A DNA stretch of 64,000 nt. It comes from Corallium rubrum. Its lineage: Eukaryota; Cnidaria; Anthozoa; Scleralcyonacea; Coralliidae. Shown here piece after piece: positions 43,278-55,204 of this stretch (its first letter is position 1; every line of letters starts with the position of its first letter). The notes under the pieces were generated by a model that worked only from the letters and a program-made list of their open reading frames with translations, did no database searches and had not been told where the DNA came from. The DNA is taken from NCBI GenBank assembly GCA_964035015.1, contig OZ035997.1, positions 23,435,834 to 23,499,833 of the forward strand, read 5' to 3'. The position numbers and the translations under genes are program-made.

Positions 43278-43331
<54 letters not shown>
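43278..43331. repeat. (TA)n microsatellite
   Basis: About 27 TA units right of the PLE palindrome. Confidence 0.95.
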
Positions 43332-43333
<2 letters not shown>

Positions 43334-43334
43334 T

Positions 43335-44620
43335 TTTAAATTTCCAGATATCACACAATAACTGACAGGCTTGTTGTTTTGTGTTTTTCTCAAAGGAAAC
43401 AAGTTGCTCAACAAATAAATGTTCGTCGCAAGAATATAGTTAAGTTTTTCTAAGGTTTTGTAGTCACTCAGGTTCCGCGTTGTCTTTATGAATGTGAAAA
43501 TGCTTTTGCTTGGAACTGGCATACTATATATGACATAACATTTTCAGTAAACAAATTCAGATATCTCAAAACAATAATAAAGACTCGGTCAAGCCTAAAG
43601 TGTTTATTTCTCAAAGGATAAGGGAATATCATAATGCATTGTGGTATTAGTGCAATGAATTGATACATTATTGTACTATGGGAAGGGTATAGAAGGGAGT
43701 ATATAGTGGCCAGAGCTTCTTATAGGCTCGAAAATTCTAGTCACGTCAAGAATATAAAAACACAGGACTTGAGAAAATATTAATATAATATATCAAGCAT
43801 ATATATAGCATATGCTCCCAGAAATAATTAAACGATTAATTGATTAACGGTTTCTGCATAATTTTAATATAATTTCTAATCGCGCTAAACGTTAACTCTT
43901 ATATATTTGCACATGAAAGCACTACTGAAGCCGGCTTTGAAAAAAATAAGCTGGTAGTATACGTAGGCGCGGTGCATGAACAATCAGCTAATAGTATGTA
44001 TGCGTACAACATGAGGTACATATATACGTATTATAAGTATACATAACTGACTACAATTGTTTCCTCCGAAGCGTAAATTTTTCCAAAAATCTTAAACCCG
44101 GAAACTCCTTGACCACGATGTTTCTAACTAATTAATATTTTTAAATCAGCACTTGTAAATCGGAAATATCTAATGGTGTTGATTTACTTAAAGGCAGCTC
44201 CTTGTTCCTTGAGTTTCCTTGGCTCAAACCAGCGGCTTTTAATGTTCGGCAAATACGAACATTTATAACTTTAGGTGTAATCTTTGATAAGTGCAGATCA
44301 TGTTAATCTCTTTTACTGATTGATATTTGATATACATGGATATTTTTCTATGCTAATATTTAATGTTGAATATATTACACAAAATGAGCAACTCCTGCAG
44401 AACAACGTAACTTTAGCTACTATATTTTGTTAAAAAATGACAAAACAACAACAATAAGCAAGAGTAAAAAGGAATATAGAGTTCCCCGACTGCGTTAGGG
44501 AATAGGGATAAAACTCACCATTTAGAAATTGAGCAGTCGGAATACGTCCCACTGTCTGATCTGAGTAATACACATATATTTAATGTGTCATGCTTGCATA
44601 GCCTGAAAAAAACCCTACGG
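43335..44620. other. Stretch without recognised genes
   Basis: Short frames only; no repeat or motif supported. Confidence 0.45.
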
Positions 44621-44624
44621 TAAC

Positions 44625-44990
44625 TGACCTGCAAAGAGACTTGCTGAACACAAACAGGCAACAAAAAACGGAGATGAGACTAACCACCGACTGCCGAACA
44701 CCACCGACAAATTAAACACAATATTGACTGGGACTCGACAAAGAGCGTTTACTTACGCACTAACTACAGGCAATGACTCACACTGGAAAGTTGGTACACA
44801 AACTTAGAACAACGACCATTAGACCGACCACAACCATCACCAGCACCTTACAGAAGACTTATCCAAAACGCGTTACAAACAAACAAACAGTAATATTTTC
44901 CCCCCGACAACACCGACAAACATATACCGACAGCACCACCCACCAATGAACCAGACACATAAATATAGGCGAACCTGACAGAAACCTTTC
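44625..44990 (+). pseudogene. Probable PLE GIY-YIG C-terminal remnant, second family
   Basis: The frame at 44627-44794 reads RLAEHKQATKNGDETNHRLP, then TGNDSHWKVGTQT and a stop. RLxEHxxAxxxGD..N followed by a conserved W resembles the region after the YIG motif in some GIY-YIG endonucleases of retroelements. The remainder is frameshifted. A hammerhead-like motif follows, supporting a PLE origin. Confidence 0.5.
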
Positions 44991-44996
44991 ACTTGA

Positions 44997-45050
44997 CTCT
45001 GAAGAAAAAATAGATGACCGCTGCCGAGGCCGTCGAAACGTCAGTCACTA
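44997..45050 (+). ncRNA. Hammerhead-like motif downstream of GIY-YIG remnant
   Basis: CUGAAGA (about 45000-45006) and GAAAC (45036-45040) enclose an imperfect helix, GACCGC with GGCCGUC. Downstream CCACCACCACCAACATGCAG resembles the motif at 39.13 kb on the other strand. Confidence 0.5.
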
Positions 45051-45059
45051 TATACCACC

Positions 45060-45830
45060 ACCACCAACATGCAGTCTTTCTCAAGACTACTCTAACCTAG
45101 ACGAGCAAGACGAGCAACTTTCTCAAGTATGTTATAATATATTCTGTTATACAAAATCCAAACTATTATTAAAGCTTCTTTGCTCTTTACAAATTTACAA
45201 ATTTGACTACGATCGATCTTATCACAGTTTTTCATTTCGTACGCCTCACCTTAACATTTTTGGCCTCTTAAAACTAGACAAGACAATACTTTATTTGCAC
45301 CAAAACTTACATTTACAAGGCACGACAGATTAATAATTGATGCTGCAGGTGCCCTAAACTAATCTAACCAGGGCAACTATATTTGGTTTTTATTATATAA
45401 AGTTTTATTATATATATGGCTGGGTTTGATTTCCGGTCCATACGCAAAACGACGCACGCTGATTGGTTCCTGAGAGGTCGGGATTTTACGATATTGACCT
45501 CCAGTCAGTGTCCGGGTCAATACGCTTTTTTCTCGGCCCTGCAAGTTTTGGCGAGAACATTTCTGAGTTGATTTGAATACAAATAAAAGAGAACTGGTTA
45601 TCTTTATTCAAATATTCTGAATAATAAAATGTGCTAGAACATTGCTGCTGGTTTTCTTTAAAGCTGTTTATCTAAAAACACGACAAATAAAAGCAGAACT
45701 GGTGTAAACAAGAAGGGAAAGAGCGACATGAAAAAGTTAACAGGTAGACGAAAACAACGCTCGAAGCTTAAAAATGAACCAATAGCTATATAAAAGTGAA
45801 CCAATAGCCATATAATAAATTCCTTATTAA
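45060..45830. other. Noncoding, repeat-like stretch
   Basis: CACGCTGATTGGTTCCTGAG (45457) and GTCCGGGTCAATACGC (45519) resemble foldback-type repeat text. No gene is recognised. Confidence 0.4.
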
Positions 45831-45975
45831 CCTCGTTTGCTCGGTCTGTACGGGAAAGTATTTGCCCTCGGTTTTATCGCACAAACCTCGCTCCTTCGTC
45901 GCTCGGTCTGTACGAAAACCTCAGGAAAATACTTTTCCGTACAGACCTCGCACTTGGTTAATGAGTCCTTAATAT
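45830..45975. repeat. Foldback with CGGTCTGTACG motifs
   Basis: TATTAACCTCGTTTGCTCGG at the left faces AGACCTCGCACTTGGTTAAT at the right. GGAAAGTATTT pairs with AAATACTTTTCC. It is similar in style to the foldbacks at 4.2 and 30.0 kb but diverged. Confidence 0.65.
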
Positions 45976-46670
45976 TGTCAAAAGGCTGTCACGGAAACGG
46001 TACAATAATATAAATACAACCAATACACAAACATAAACAAACTCAAACTAAACGTAGAGATATAGAGGGCGAAAAAATAAATTAATCTATTGTATTTTTA
46101 ATTCTATTACGACGTGAAATGTGTAACATTCCTACTTTAATGTCTATTCATTGACATTTTGGAAATACAAACCTCAATATAACACAATAAATAAAAGCTC
46201 AGATCAACTAATTATACACTTTAAATAGAATCCATATCAGTAATATTGCACCCTTTTCTTTCCAACCTGGAGTAACAAAAGCCAGTACTAACTTGGTTCA
46301 GGGATAGCATACTGATAGCCCATTCTCTGTCTATTGATGTTGCCATTAAATTTAAAATTACTACTTTCCAAAATATCCCTTGCCAACCAGCAGGTTTGTT
46401 TGTCTACCTTAGATCCCAATTCTCTGCGTATTAACAAAATAATCTACTATTATTTCAACTGTACTTTCTAAACCTATGTATTGTCACTTCTGATAAATTG
46501 TGTATACCTGTAGTGCAAGCAAACACCTTTTGTATAATATTTATTATAGACACGATTTTGAATGAACGAACATTCGAACAGCGATCTATAATTAATTTTA
46601 TTTATTACAATGTGACGAAAACGTCATGACAATAAATTTCCTGCATTCTGCTTTAGATTCTGTGACACGT
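45976..46670. other. Stretch without recognised genes
   Basis: Nothing supported. Confidence 0.4.
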
Positions 46671-46676
46671 GCTTGG

Positions 46677-47308
46677 TTAAGGTGGCTCCATACAGTTTCT
46701 TGAAAAATGGAAGATACAAGTTTGAGAGTCCAGAACACGTGCAGAAATAATTCGGAAAAAGAATAAAACTAAATGTTATGCATAGTTAAACAGTCAGACA
46801 ATCTGACAAATAAATGACAGCAGTTGTTGCTATGGCAACAATGACGTTTCAAAATGGCTGCCCATTACCCTTCAAACTAATTTAATTCGAAAAAAACTTT
46901 GGTGACCCCAATTTTTTTTTCATTAAAACTTTTCTTGAAGTATGAGTAGTTAATAAGCCGATTTTACGAAAATTGGATCTACAGAATTTTTTTAAAATCG
47001 GCCTATTGATTACTCGTACTTCAAGAAAAGTTTTAATGAAAAAAAACCCGTTGGGGTTCATCAAAGTTTTTTTCGAATTAAATTAGTTTGAAGGGTAATT
47101 AATAATAATAATATTTAAAATTTATATAGCGCAAAATACATATGTATATGATATAATGGCAACCATTTTGAAACGTCATTCTTGCCATAGCAACAACTGT
47201 TGCTATTTATTTGGTAACAGTTTTTGATTGTCAGACTGTTTAACTATGCACACGTGATTTGGACTCCAAATCTTCCATTCTTCAAGAAACTGTATGGAGC
47301 CACCTTAA
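46677..47308. mobile_element. TTAA-flanked foldback element (0.63 kb)
   Basis: TTAAGGTGGCTCCATACAGT at the left mirrors ACTGTATGGAGCCACCTTAA at the right, and the arms continue inward for about 300 bp (for example TTCAAGAAAAGTTTTAATGA). TTAA at each end suggests a piggyBac/Kolobok-type target site. About 60 bp in the right arm (47098-47158) is a LINE-tail insert that the left arm lacks. Confidence 0.85.
47098..47158 (-). mobile_element. Tiny LINE 3'-end insert in foldback arm
   Basis: TAATAATAATAATATTTAAA then ATTTATATAGCGCAAA is, on the minus strand, the GCGCTATATAAAT plus (ATT)n ending seen on L2-like LINEs (compare 54416). The mirror arm lacks it, which defines the insert. Confidence 0.6.
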
Positions 47309-48088
47309 ACTGCGAAAGGACGTTATGTTTGCACCCAGTAAGCACAAGCAAACAGTTTACTTTTTTTAATATCTAAAAAAACCCGACCACGTGCACTGCG
47401 CAAGATACGATTCCAAACCTTTTGTCAGTTTCAATTGATTGAACCAGTTAAAGTCTACTTAATACGTTCTATCGCTATCTGTAATTTTTACTACTTTCAA
47501 TTTTTTAAACACGACGCAGATTGAATTTAGACTACAGTGGGTATTACTTCGAGTTTAGCTAGTATAATTATGTATATGTATGTAATCGCTATACGATTAT
47601 GACATTAAGCCGTAGTCATGTATTGCAGAAACAGGCCAATATTAAATTTTTGCCATGGATCTAAATCTTTTGTATTAGTCGATTTTTGCCGCTAGTTGAG
47701 ATTATGTGTTGCTCTATTGTTAGCACATAAAACCAAGCTAATTTTAATATTAACTAAGGCCTGCGTTAAACGTCGCACAACAGACGAATTTAATTCAAAC
47801 GAATTTAATTGTTTGAATTTTATTCCACGAAACTGCGATGTATAACTCGATTAAATTCGACACACGAATTACATTCGTCTCAGCAATTAATTAATTTCGT
47901 CTGAGTCAGACGGATAATGCGACGATAATGCGTGTTCGAGTTACTCGACGAATAATCGTCGCGTCGAATTAAATGTTTCTCTTTTGTCTGTGATAATTCG
48001 GTGCCATGTTTTCATGAAGTCGTTTTCAGGTTCCACGAGTCCAAGTAAAAACAATTATTTTCGACTGAAATTCGACGTTTAACTCGAC

Positions 48089-49544
48089 CAGGGATGTAGC
48101 CAGCGAAGAATGGGTGCCGGGTAAAATATGCTATTGGGACAACAGATTTTTAGGAGGTCGTCCGGGGTTTGCCAGGAAAGTTTTTGAATTTTGGGTCTCT
48201 GAAATAGCATTTCCGGAGTTTTGGGGCCATTTTTGCACGCTTTGATTGTTTTATTTCATTTTTTTATTTTATTTTTTGTTTTGTTCTCATGCTACAATCA
48301 TCGTTTTCCCTGTTACACTTGTCTCCTCAGGATCAGCATTTATAGCGCCGGCTTCAACTACAGCTGTGTACTTGTCGTTTGATTACTAGTTTCTTTCGTT
48401 TTATTAGCACGCATAGAAGTATTTCAGTAAGGACATGTTGAACAGTTGTAACTATATGACATGATGTTGAACAATGAACTATTCCGAATTTTGAAAACTT
48501 CACTGCCATGCTTGATTGAACCTCACTTATGATAGGACTTTAGTTGCAAGTAAATTAATGTCAAACCAGTTTTGGAAATCGCAGTTTCCGCTTGATCAAG
48601 TTTTATTGCTGAAATGCAAATCGAAAGCCTAGTTAAGTTTTTTTTCAAACATGAAAAGATCGATAGTGATTCTTCCAATCAGGGACCGCGGAACGATTTT
48701 TGTATGGGGGGAGGGGGGCTGTTCACAAAAGGGACTCTTCTAGGGGGTCGGGGGGGGGGCATGCCCCCCGGAAATTTTTGAAATTTAGAGTCTCGGAAAT
48801 GCCATTTCCTGCATTTTGGGGGAAGAATTTACAGAATTCTGAAGGTCAGAAAACTCTCAAAAGACAACACTTTGTTTGTTTGTTCCATTAATAGATTAAG
48901 ATTTATATATAAGAGCAAACCAGAACAAACGCCCAACACAACATATTGTCAACAGTAACAGTACTCATTTCTGGTATGCTCCCTTGCTTTGTATTGTTGA
49001 TATAATGTTCAAGTGCAGACCGATGCGTGTGCTAGAGTGACTGATTGAACAATTTTTCTGTCTATTGCAATAAAATACCTTTTGGATGCCCAATATTACT
49101 TTACTTAGCTCCGCGGTCCCTGCCCATAGCGAGGTTATCGCCTCGAGTCTGAATTGCGATAATTTCTATCATTTCCCTCTCAAAAATCGAACGATTTGGC
49201 CTAGACTTTGCCAGACATTGTGCTTGCAAACAATACACAATATGAAATTTGAAACGCGTCACAACTTTAATGTTTTGGACTTTTGTGGCCTCAAGAGGCG
49301 TGGTTAATTGTCTCATAGTTAATAGAGATCTGGCACACATTCTCGCATTTATACACCAGTAATTCGCGGATTTATTCCGTTCTTATCTCCGAGCTTGATG
49401 AATCAATGATGGATTAAATTGCAAGTATATCTACTGCACGAAAACTGTATATTTCATGTGCCGGGCGGGATTGAAAAAATTACCTTGAGTGCCGGGCATT
49501 TAGAGTTTGTGCTGAGTGGTCTGCCCGGCGTGGCTACATCCCTG
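48089..49544. mobile_element. CAGGGATGTAGCCA-ended DNA transposon derivative (middle)
   Basis: CAGGGATGTAGCCA at the left matches the complement of the right end exactly for 14 bases. CTCGAC flanks both sides (48083-48088 and 49545-49550), so the insertion duplicated 6 bp of the outer MITE. CAGGG ends are common in hAT-like elements, but those usually duplicate 8 bp. No transposase frame remains. Confidence 0.82.
48680..49122. mobile_element. CAGGGACCGCGGA-ended element (inner)
   Basis: CAGGGACCGCGGA at the left and TCCGCGGTCCCTG at the right are exact complements. The interior repeats GGGGGGCATGCCCCCCGGAA and GAGTCTCGGAAATGCCATTT, similar to 48195-48235 in the middle element. No clear target duplication is visible. 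Noncoding, 443 bp. Confidence 0.75.
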
Positions 49545-49639
49545 CTCGACGTCGCATTACAGACGAAGTTAATTCGAATTAAATTCGTCTGAATTAAATT
49601 CGTCTATTGTTGCGAATATTAGCGCAGGCCTAATATTCG

Positions 49640-50140
49640 CATACAAGCACAGTGCCAAAGTACCTTTTAATTAATACAATACAACTTTTAGCAACATTAA
49701 AAAGCGATACTCCTCTGATATTGAAAGCAACAAGCATCATAAAGCCGGTATACCTACATGCATGGCTCGATAAATTTTGGATAGATGTCGGTGCATGTTC
49801 TGCATTTTAAATTAAAAAGGACAAAAAATCAATTTTGTGCATGACAAGGGGATTGCAATAAGAAGAAAAAAAACAAACAAAGCGGTTAATTTTTGTATTT
49901 ATCTTTTTAATAAGGGTTTGCTCCAAGGATACATTTTGAACACTTGCATTTATCAAATCAAATCAAAACCAACACAACATAGGGTATACGTGATTACAGA
50001 AAATACTGTTACTTACGGCCCTTACGGCCCTTATATGTTGTATTTGATTGGTTTTGAAACAGCAAATTAGGATTGCAGCAATTGGGGTACCAAGCGGGAA
50101 GCGCAGTCTTTGCTTGTAATAAATATTATTGCCCAGGAAC
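49640..50140. other. Stretch without recognised genes
   Basis: Nothing supported. Confidence 0.4.
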
Positions 50141-50144
50141 GTGC

Positions 50145-51000
50145 CGTAACTATAATAAACATTGATTTGTAGATTAACATAACATATATATGACTATGGC
50201 ATAGTCCCTAGAATTAGCGGTTAAACAATGAGCTACAATTTAGGTTGAGGGTGGCAAATAAGGTGCACAATCTTTTGTTTAACGTTCATTAATATTTATA
50301 ATTATAAAGCAACGCTGCTATTGGTTGATTGCATAGTTATACCAAAAATCCAATGTGTTCAGCAAGCGTTAAGGTGAAATAAGGTGCACAAACGTGCACA
50401 AAAACCTAGAACAAAGACTTTGGCCGCGTTTCCAGACAATTTATTTATAGGGACTATGACTATGGTAAGAATTATTTTCTAAACAATAATATTTTATTAA
50501 CAAACGATCAAACTAGCGACCTTCGGTTTACTAGTCCGATGCTATACCAACTGAGCTACAGGTCAAGTTGGGAGCTGAAGGTCAAATGATAGTACTTGCA
50601 TGGTAGCATGTACCCATATAGAATAGATAAATGTATTCATGTTCCCTTACATTTTAAACGCGGGCTCAAGCGTTGAAAACCACGGCCACCGACAGATTTT
50701 GCATAACTGTAGCCATAGTTAATAGAAAATATACATGTTTGGAAACCCAGCAAACTTCAAAGCGGTTAACAACCAAGCTAGGATTCATGTTGAAAGGTAC
50801 ATGAAGGTGCATAAATCCTTTGTTTTAGGTTTATTAATACTTAATAAACGTTGAGTGCTTCATTATACAGAAAAGACAATGATATGTTCAGTAACCATGA
50901 AAGTGCACAAATTTCCATAAACCTGAACAAAAACATAAAACAATGACTTTTGTTGAGCTTCCAAACCATGTTTAGTTTCTATTAACTATGCTGTAGCGGT
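50145..51000. repeat. Noncoding dispersed repeat cluster (GGTGCACAAA family)
   Basis: Related units share GGTGCACAATCTTTTGTTTA (50260), AACCTAGAACAAAGACTTTG (50403) and AACAATGACTTTTGTTGAGC (50938). The last matches text at 19570. GACTATGGCATAGTCCC at 50192 and GGGACTATGACTATGG at 50450 bracket one unit. Confidence 0.6.
50512..50578 (-). ncRNA. tRNA-like SINE head or decayed tRNA-Thr(AGT)
   Basis: Minus strand GACCTGTAGCTCAGTTGGTA has a good A box. An anticodon arm TCGGACTAGTAAACCGA presents AGT in the loop, with one mismatch. The T arm (AGTTTGATCG) and the acceptor stem do not pair, so it is not a functional tRNA gene. Confidence 0.55.
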
Positions 51001-51138
51001 AATAAAAGAAATATTGCGATTTTGAATAAATAATCGAGTTTCTGAACCGAACTTCACACAGTTTAGAAAATTCATTGTTTGCAAGACAAAGATACGGCGG
51101 CCATGTTGATTCAAAATACAGTAACAGCTAATAAGAAG

Positions 51139-51597
51139 TACCGTAGAATCTCGAAACGGCTACTTTCAGAATTAGTGGCCTCTAAGGGCGGTTATTTTCG
51201 GAGGGGCGGTTACTTTCGGGTTGCTATTTTTAGCATCGGCCTAGTTTTAACCATTGCATTTCGCACAACGTTACGTTTCAAAGTGTTTAGTTTTATTTTG
51301 ATTAAATGACAATAACAGTAGCTACATTTGATCTGGTACCAATAATTTACTCTATAAAGACTGGAACACGGAAAGTACTTAAGTTATATTAAGTTACAAC
51401 TTACAAAAATAGACATCGAAAGCGGCTACTTTCGAGGTGGCGGTTATTTTAAGAAGGGCGGCTACTTTCGGGTTTTCATAGTAATTGTTAAAAAGAGGCG
51501 GCTACTTTCAGGTTTTCATAGTAATTGGTAGAAAAAGGCGGCTACTTTCGGAGGGGCGGTTACTCTCGGGGGCGGTTACTTTCGAGATTCTACGGTA
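51139..51597. mobile_element. TACCGTAGAATCTCGAAA-ended MITE with internal repeats
   Basis: Left end TACCGTAGAATCTCGAAA and right end TTTCGAGATTCTACGGTA are exact complements. The interior repeats GGCGGCTACTTTCGGG-type modules at least seven times. TA at both ends suits a TA-target (Tc1/mariner-type) MITE. Similar module text occurs at about 2190-2260 and 16190-16270. Confidence 0.82.
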
Positions 51598-51599
51598 TT

Positions 51600-52855
51600 T
51601 TGTTAAAGTTTTTCTAACATTGCTGCCATGACGTCACGTGCAAACGGAGAATGGTTGAACAATGAGTAAATATTGTCTACATAATGAGTGAAGACGTCTA
51701 TATACTGTAGTAAATAAGAATTTAAAACTAAACTAAATTGACAAAGGACTACATGGTTGGAGTCTAAACAAACTGAAGATGCAATCTGATATTGAACTAT
51801 CCTATCCCGAGAATAACTTTGAGCATAGTCAATCAAAGAGTTTGAAAAATCTGTAAACTTCACAAGCAACTGTAAATTATGTTAGAAAGACCCTCACTGT
51901 GCACAAAAAATAATATTCACATGGCGAGAAATAATGGTCACGCATGCGCGTAATGCATGCCCAATTCACAACTGCATGACTAGAAAAGTTCTGCAAGATT
52001 AATAGGACTTACATAGAGGATGAGTGAAACAATCGTCGTAGCAGTGTCAATTTTTAAATTATTTCAAATGTTTCAATCTGAATCGTATAGTGCAACACAT
52101 CTGCGATATAAATATCATGAGCGATATGCCACAGATATTAAATCCGTTGCGGTTTTTGATATACTATTTTGAGCACAAGTCTAACATAAGCCAATGTGGC
52201 GAATACGCAAATTGTACCAACCTTGCTGCTCACGTTATCGAAAACCAAACAGAGGTATACTATTTCCGTACAAGTTTCGATCTGATTCGGCCACTATAAA
52301 AATCCGTCTTTTCGATGATATTCTTCATTTCTAGCCTGTATTTGTCGTTGTTGCGGTTTTCAATCTCAAAGCTTCAGTATTTTCTGATCATCGAATGAAG
52401 ATTTCATCCAACATTGCATAAATTAGTTGTTCTCTTTTCTCCTGAACCGCGGAACTGTGACGACCGCACGACATAGGTACCAGTATAATAGGGCTTTAGC
52501 TCCGCCTCTCTATGTCCACCATTTCTCGCCATGGTTGATATTTAAATTTCACGGTTGCGGAATTGAACTCAAACTTTCTGTCATTTTCAAATCCGATTAA
52601 TAATTCATCAGGATTGAAAACAAAAAAGACTCAGTACCAAGGCGGTGGTTGGGAAGAAGAAATTCGTAATTTAAGCAAATTTTTACCTCGATTTTCTCTT
52701 AAAATATTGATTTGTTTGAGCTGCGACACTATAATTGGCCATTTTCCAAAACAGTTGAAGACTGGTAACGAGCATTAAGCGCTGGTGTTCTTGAGATCGT
52801 TTGGAGGGGCAGTTTCATTGTGCTTACGCTAACAAGCATGACATACGGCCCTCCA
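51600..52855. other. Stretch without supported genes
   Basis: An 88-codon minus frame (51603-51869) and a 69-codon plus frame (52090-52299) show no recognisable domain. The rest is AT-rich. Confidence 0.4.
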
Positions 52856-52857
52856 AA

Positions 52858-53480
52858 TGATAATAATAATAATATCTTTATTTAAACTGTTAAAATCCAT
52901 TCAGCAAAAGCTGGTCTTAACTGGATGAACAGCATGACTACAATACAACTAATAATATAACTACAATAATAGATATGTATAAATTACATTTTTAAAAATA
53001 GTATAAGAAGAAAGTTCTCTAATAGATTTTGGAAGAGAATTCCAGTCTTTAGCCGCAGCAAACTTAAAATTAGTTTGACCGAGACTAGTTGATAATTTTG
53101 GGATATCCAATAATGATTTGTCACGTAAGGATCTTTCTCGTAATGAACTCCTAAAGGTTAGAGTATTTTGAAGTTGAGAAGGACAATCCACATTATATAC
53201 AATTTTAAAAACTAATAAAAATCTTAAAAATCCTCTCCGATTAAATAAGGATAAAATGTTTAGTTCGTTACGCATATCTTGGGAACATGTGCCACGGTCC
53301 TTGTGTAGTATTATTCTCATAGCACGATTTTGAAGTTTTTCAACTCGTTTAGATAACGTCGACCCACAATCGTGCCAAACAATACAGCAGTAATCAAGAA
53401 TTGGCAGAATAGTTTGTTTATAAATTCTTAGTGTAATATGCTTGGGCAGAAATGCGGAGACTCGATGTAGAAATTGAAGT
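52858..53480 (-). pseudogene. CR1-like LINE 3' fragment with (ATT)n tail
   Basis: Minus strand reads YKQTILPILDYCCIVWHDCG, LQNRAMRIILHKDRG, MRNELNILSLFNRRGFLRFL and FAAAKDWNSLPKSIRELSS, then a stop near 52961, a UTR with AATAAA and a (ATT)n tail at 52858-52875. This is the C-terminal domain after RT. It is 5'-truncated at about 53480, typical of incomplete reverse transcription. Confidence 0.85.
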
Positions 53481-53484
53481 TTTG

Positions 53485-54170
53485 GGTATATCCTTTGTAT
53501 TCCTTGTTCCCTAGCGTTCCTAACCCGTCATCAACTCTTTTGAGAAATAGCCAATATCCAACACTCGGAAGAGTGTTTCATCAAGATATCCAAATACCTC
53601 AAAGTTTGTGCAAACATGCACCTCGGCTTCGTCTCGGTTTTCAACAAACGTCTCGCGGTGTTTGGAAATCTTCTCCTCGTCGTATATGATATATTACTTC
53701 ACAACTTGTCATGTCTAGTCACTGTAACTGAATTTGAGGGTGTCTGTAATAATATACTGCTATCTTATATCTTGATGATAAAAGTTTCCTCAACGTCGAC
53801 CACCCAGCAACGTAGCGAAGAGAAGTACTACTAATCTGAAACTGTTTGTTAAGATCTCGACCTTAGCATCAGTGCAAGCTCAGAACAGATGACCAATGAC
53901 AATAGAAATCTGACAGAACTTAAACTTTGAGCATCAAAACATATAATAATCTTTACAAGACAAACAAAAAAACACGAAATGAATCGATTTTCCTGACATT
54001 TTGTTACTTATAACCAGTAAGAAAAAGAAAGATTTACAAATTAGGCTACAATAAGTTGACACTTGTAGTTATATATATATCTTGTATAATTTATTAAATT
54101 ATGAAATGAACAAGAGCCAGCCTTCTTGAAATGGTTGCAGAAAGAAATATATTAACAGTATATAGAGAAC
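53485..54170. other. Stretch without recognised genes
   Basis: Nothing supported. Confidence 0.4.
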
Positions 54171-54171
54171 C

Positions 54172-54990
<819 letters not shown>

Positions 54991-54991
54991 G

Positions 54992-54993
<2 letters not shown>

Positions 54994-55064
<71 letters not shown>
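54994..55064. repeat. (TA)n microsatellite
   Basis: About 35 TA units. Confidence 0.95.
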
Positions 55065-55069
<5 letters not shown>

Positions 55070-55131
55070 CAAGAGTGAAATCATAATATTTATTTAAAGT
55101 TCTAACATTTCGTTGTTAACACAACATCTTC

Positions 55132-55136
<5 letters not shown>
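55070..55136 (-). ncRNA. Decayed hammerhead-like terminus
   Basis: Minus strand AUGAAGA (CUGAAGA with C to A), a perfect helix GUUGU/ACAAC around GUUA, then GAAAUGUUAG and a tail running to AACAAGAG at 55070. The C-to-A change in the core should abolish cleavage. (TA)n lies on both sides. Confidence 0.6.

Positions 55137-55202
<66 letters not shown>
55137..55202. repeat. (TA)n microsatellite
   Basis: About 32 TA units. Confidence 0.95.

Positions 55203-55204
<2 letters not shown>

Larger units (their letters stand above)
47758..49630. mobile_element. GGCCTGCG-ended MITE (outer, 3-bp TAA duplication)
   Basis: GGCCTGCGTTAAACGTCGCA at the left mirrors the right end (complement GGCCTGCGCTAATATTCGCA), and both continue into CAGACGAATTTAATTC-like text. 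TAA flanks both ends (47755-47757 and 49631-49633), fitting a PIF/Harbinger target. Without the nested insert it is about 410 bp and noncoding. A similar end, TTAGGCCTGTTTCATACGTC, lies at 55372. Confidence 0.8.

Noticed and set aside
50512-50578. Functional tRNA-Thr(AGT) gene
   Set aside because: The T arm and acceptor stem do not pair and the B box is degraded.
51603-51869. 88-codon minus-strand frame
   Set aside because: Composition is unremarkable, no domain is evident, and it borders a MITE.
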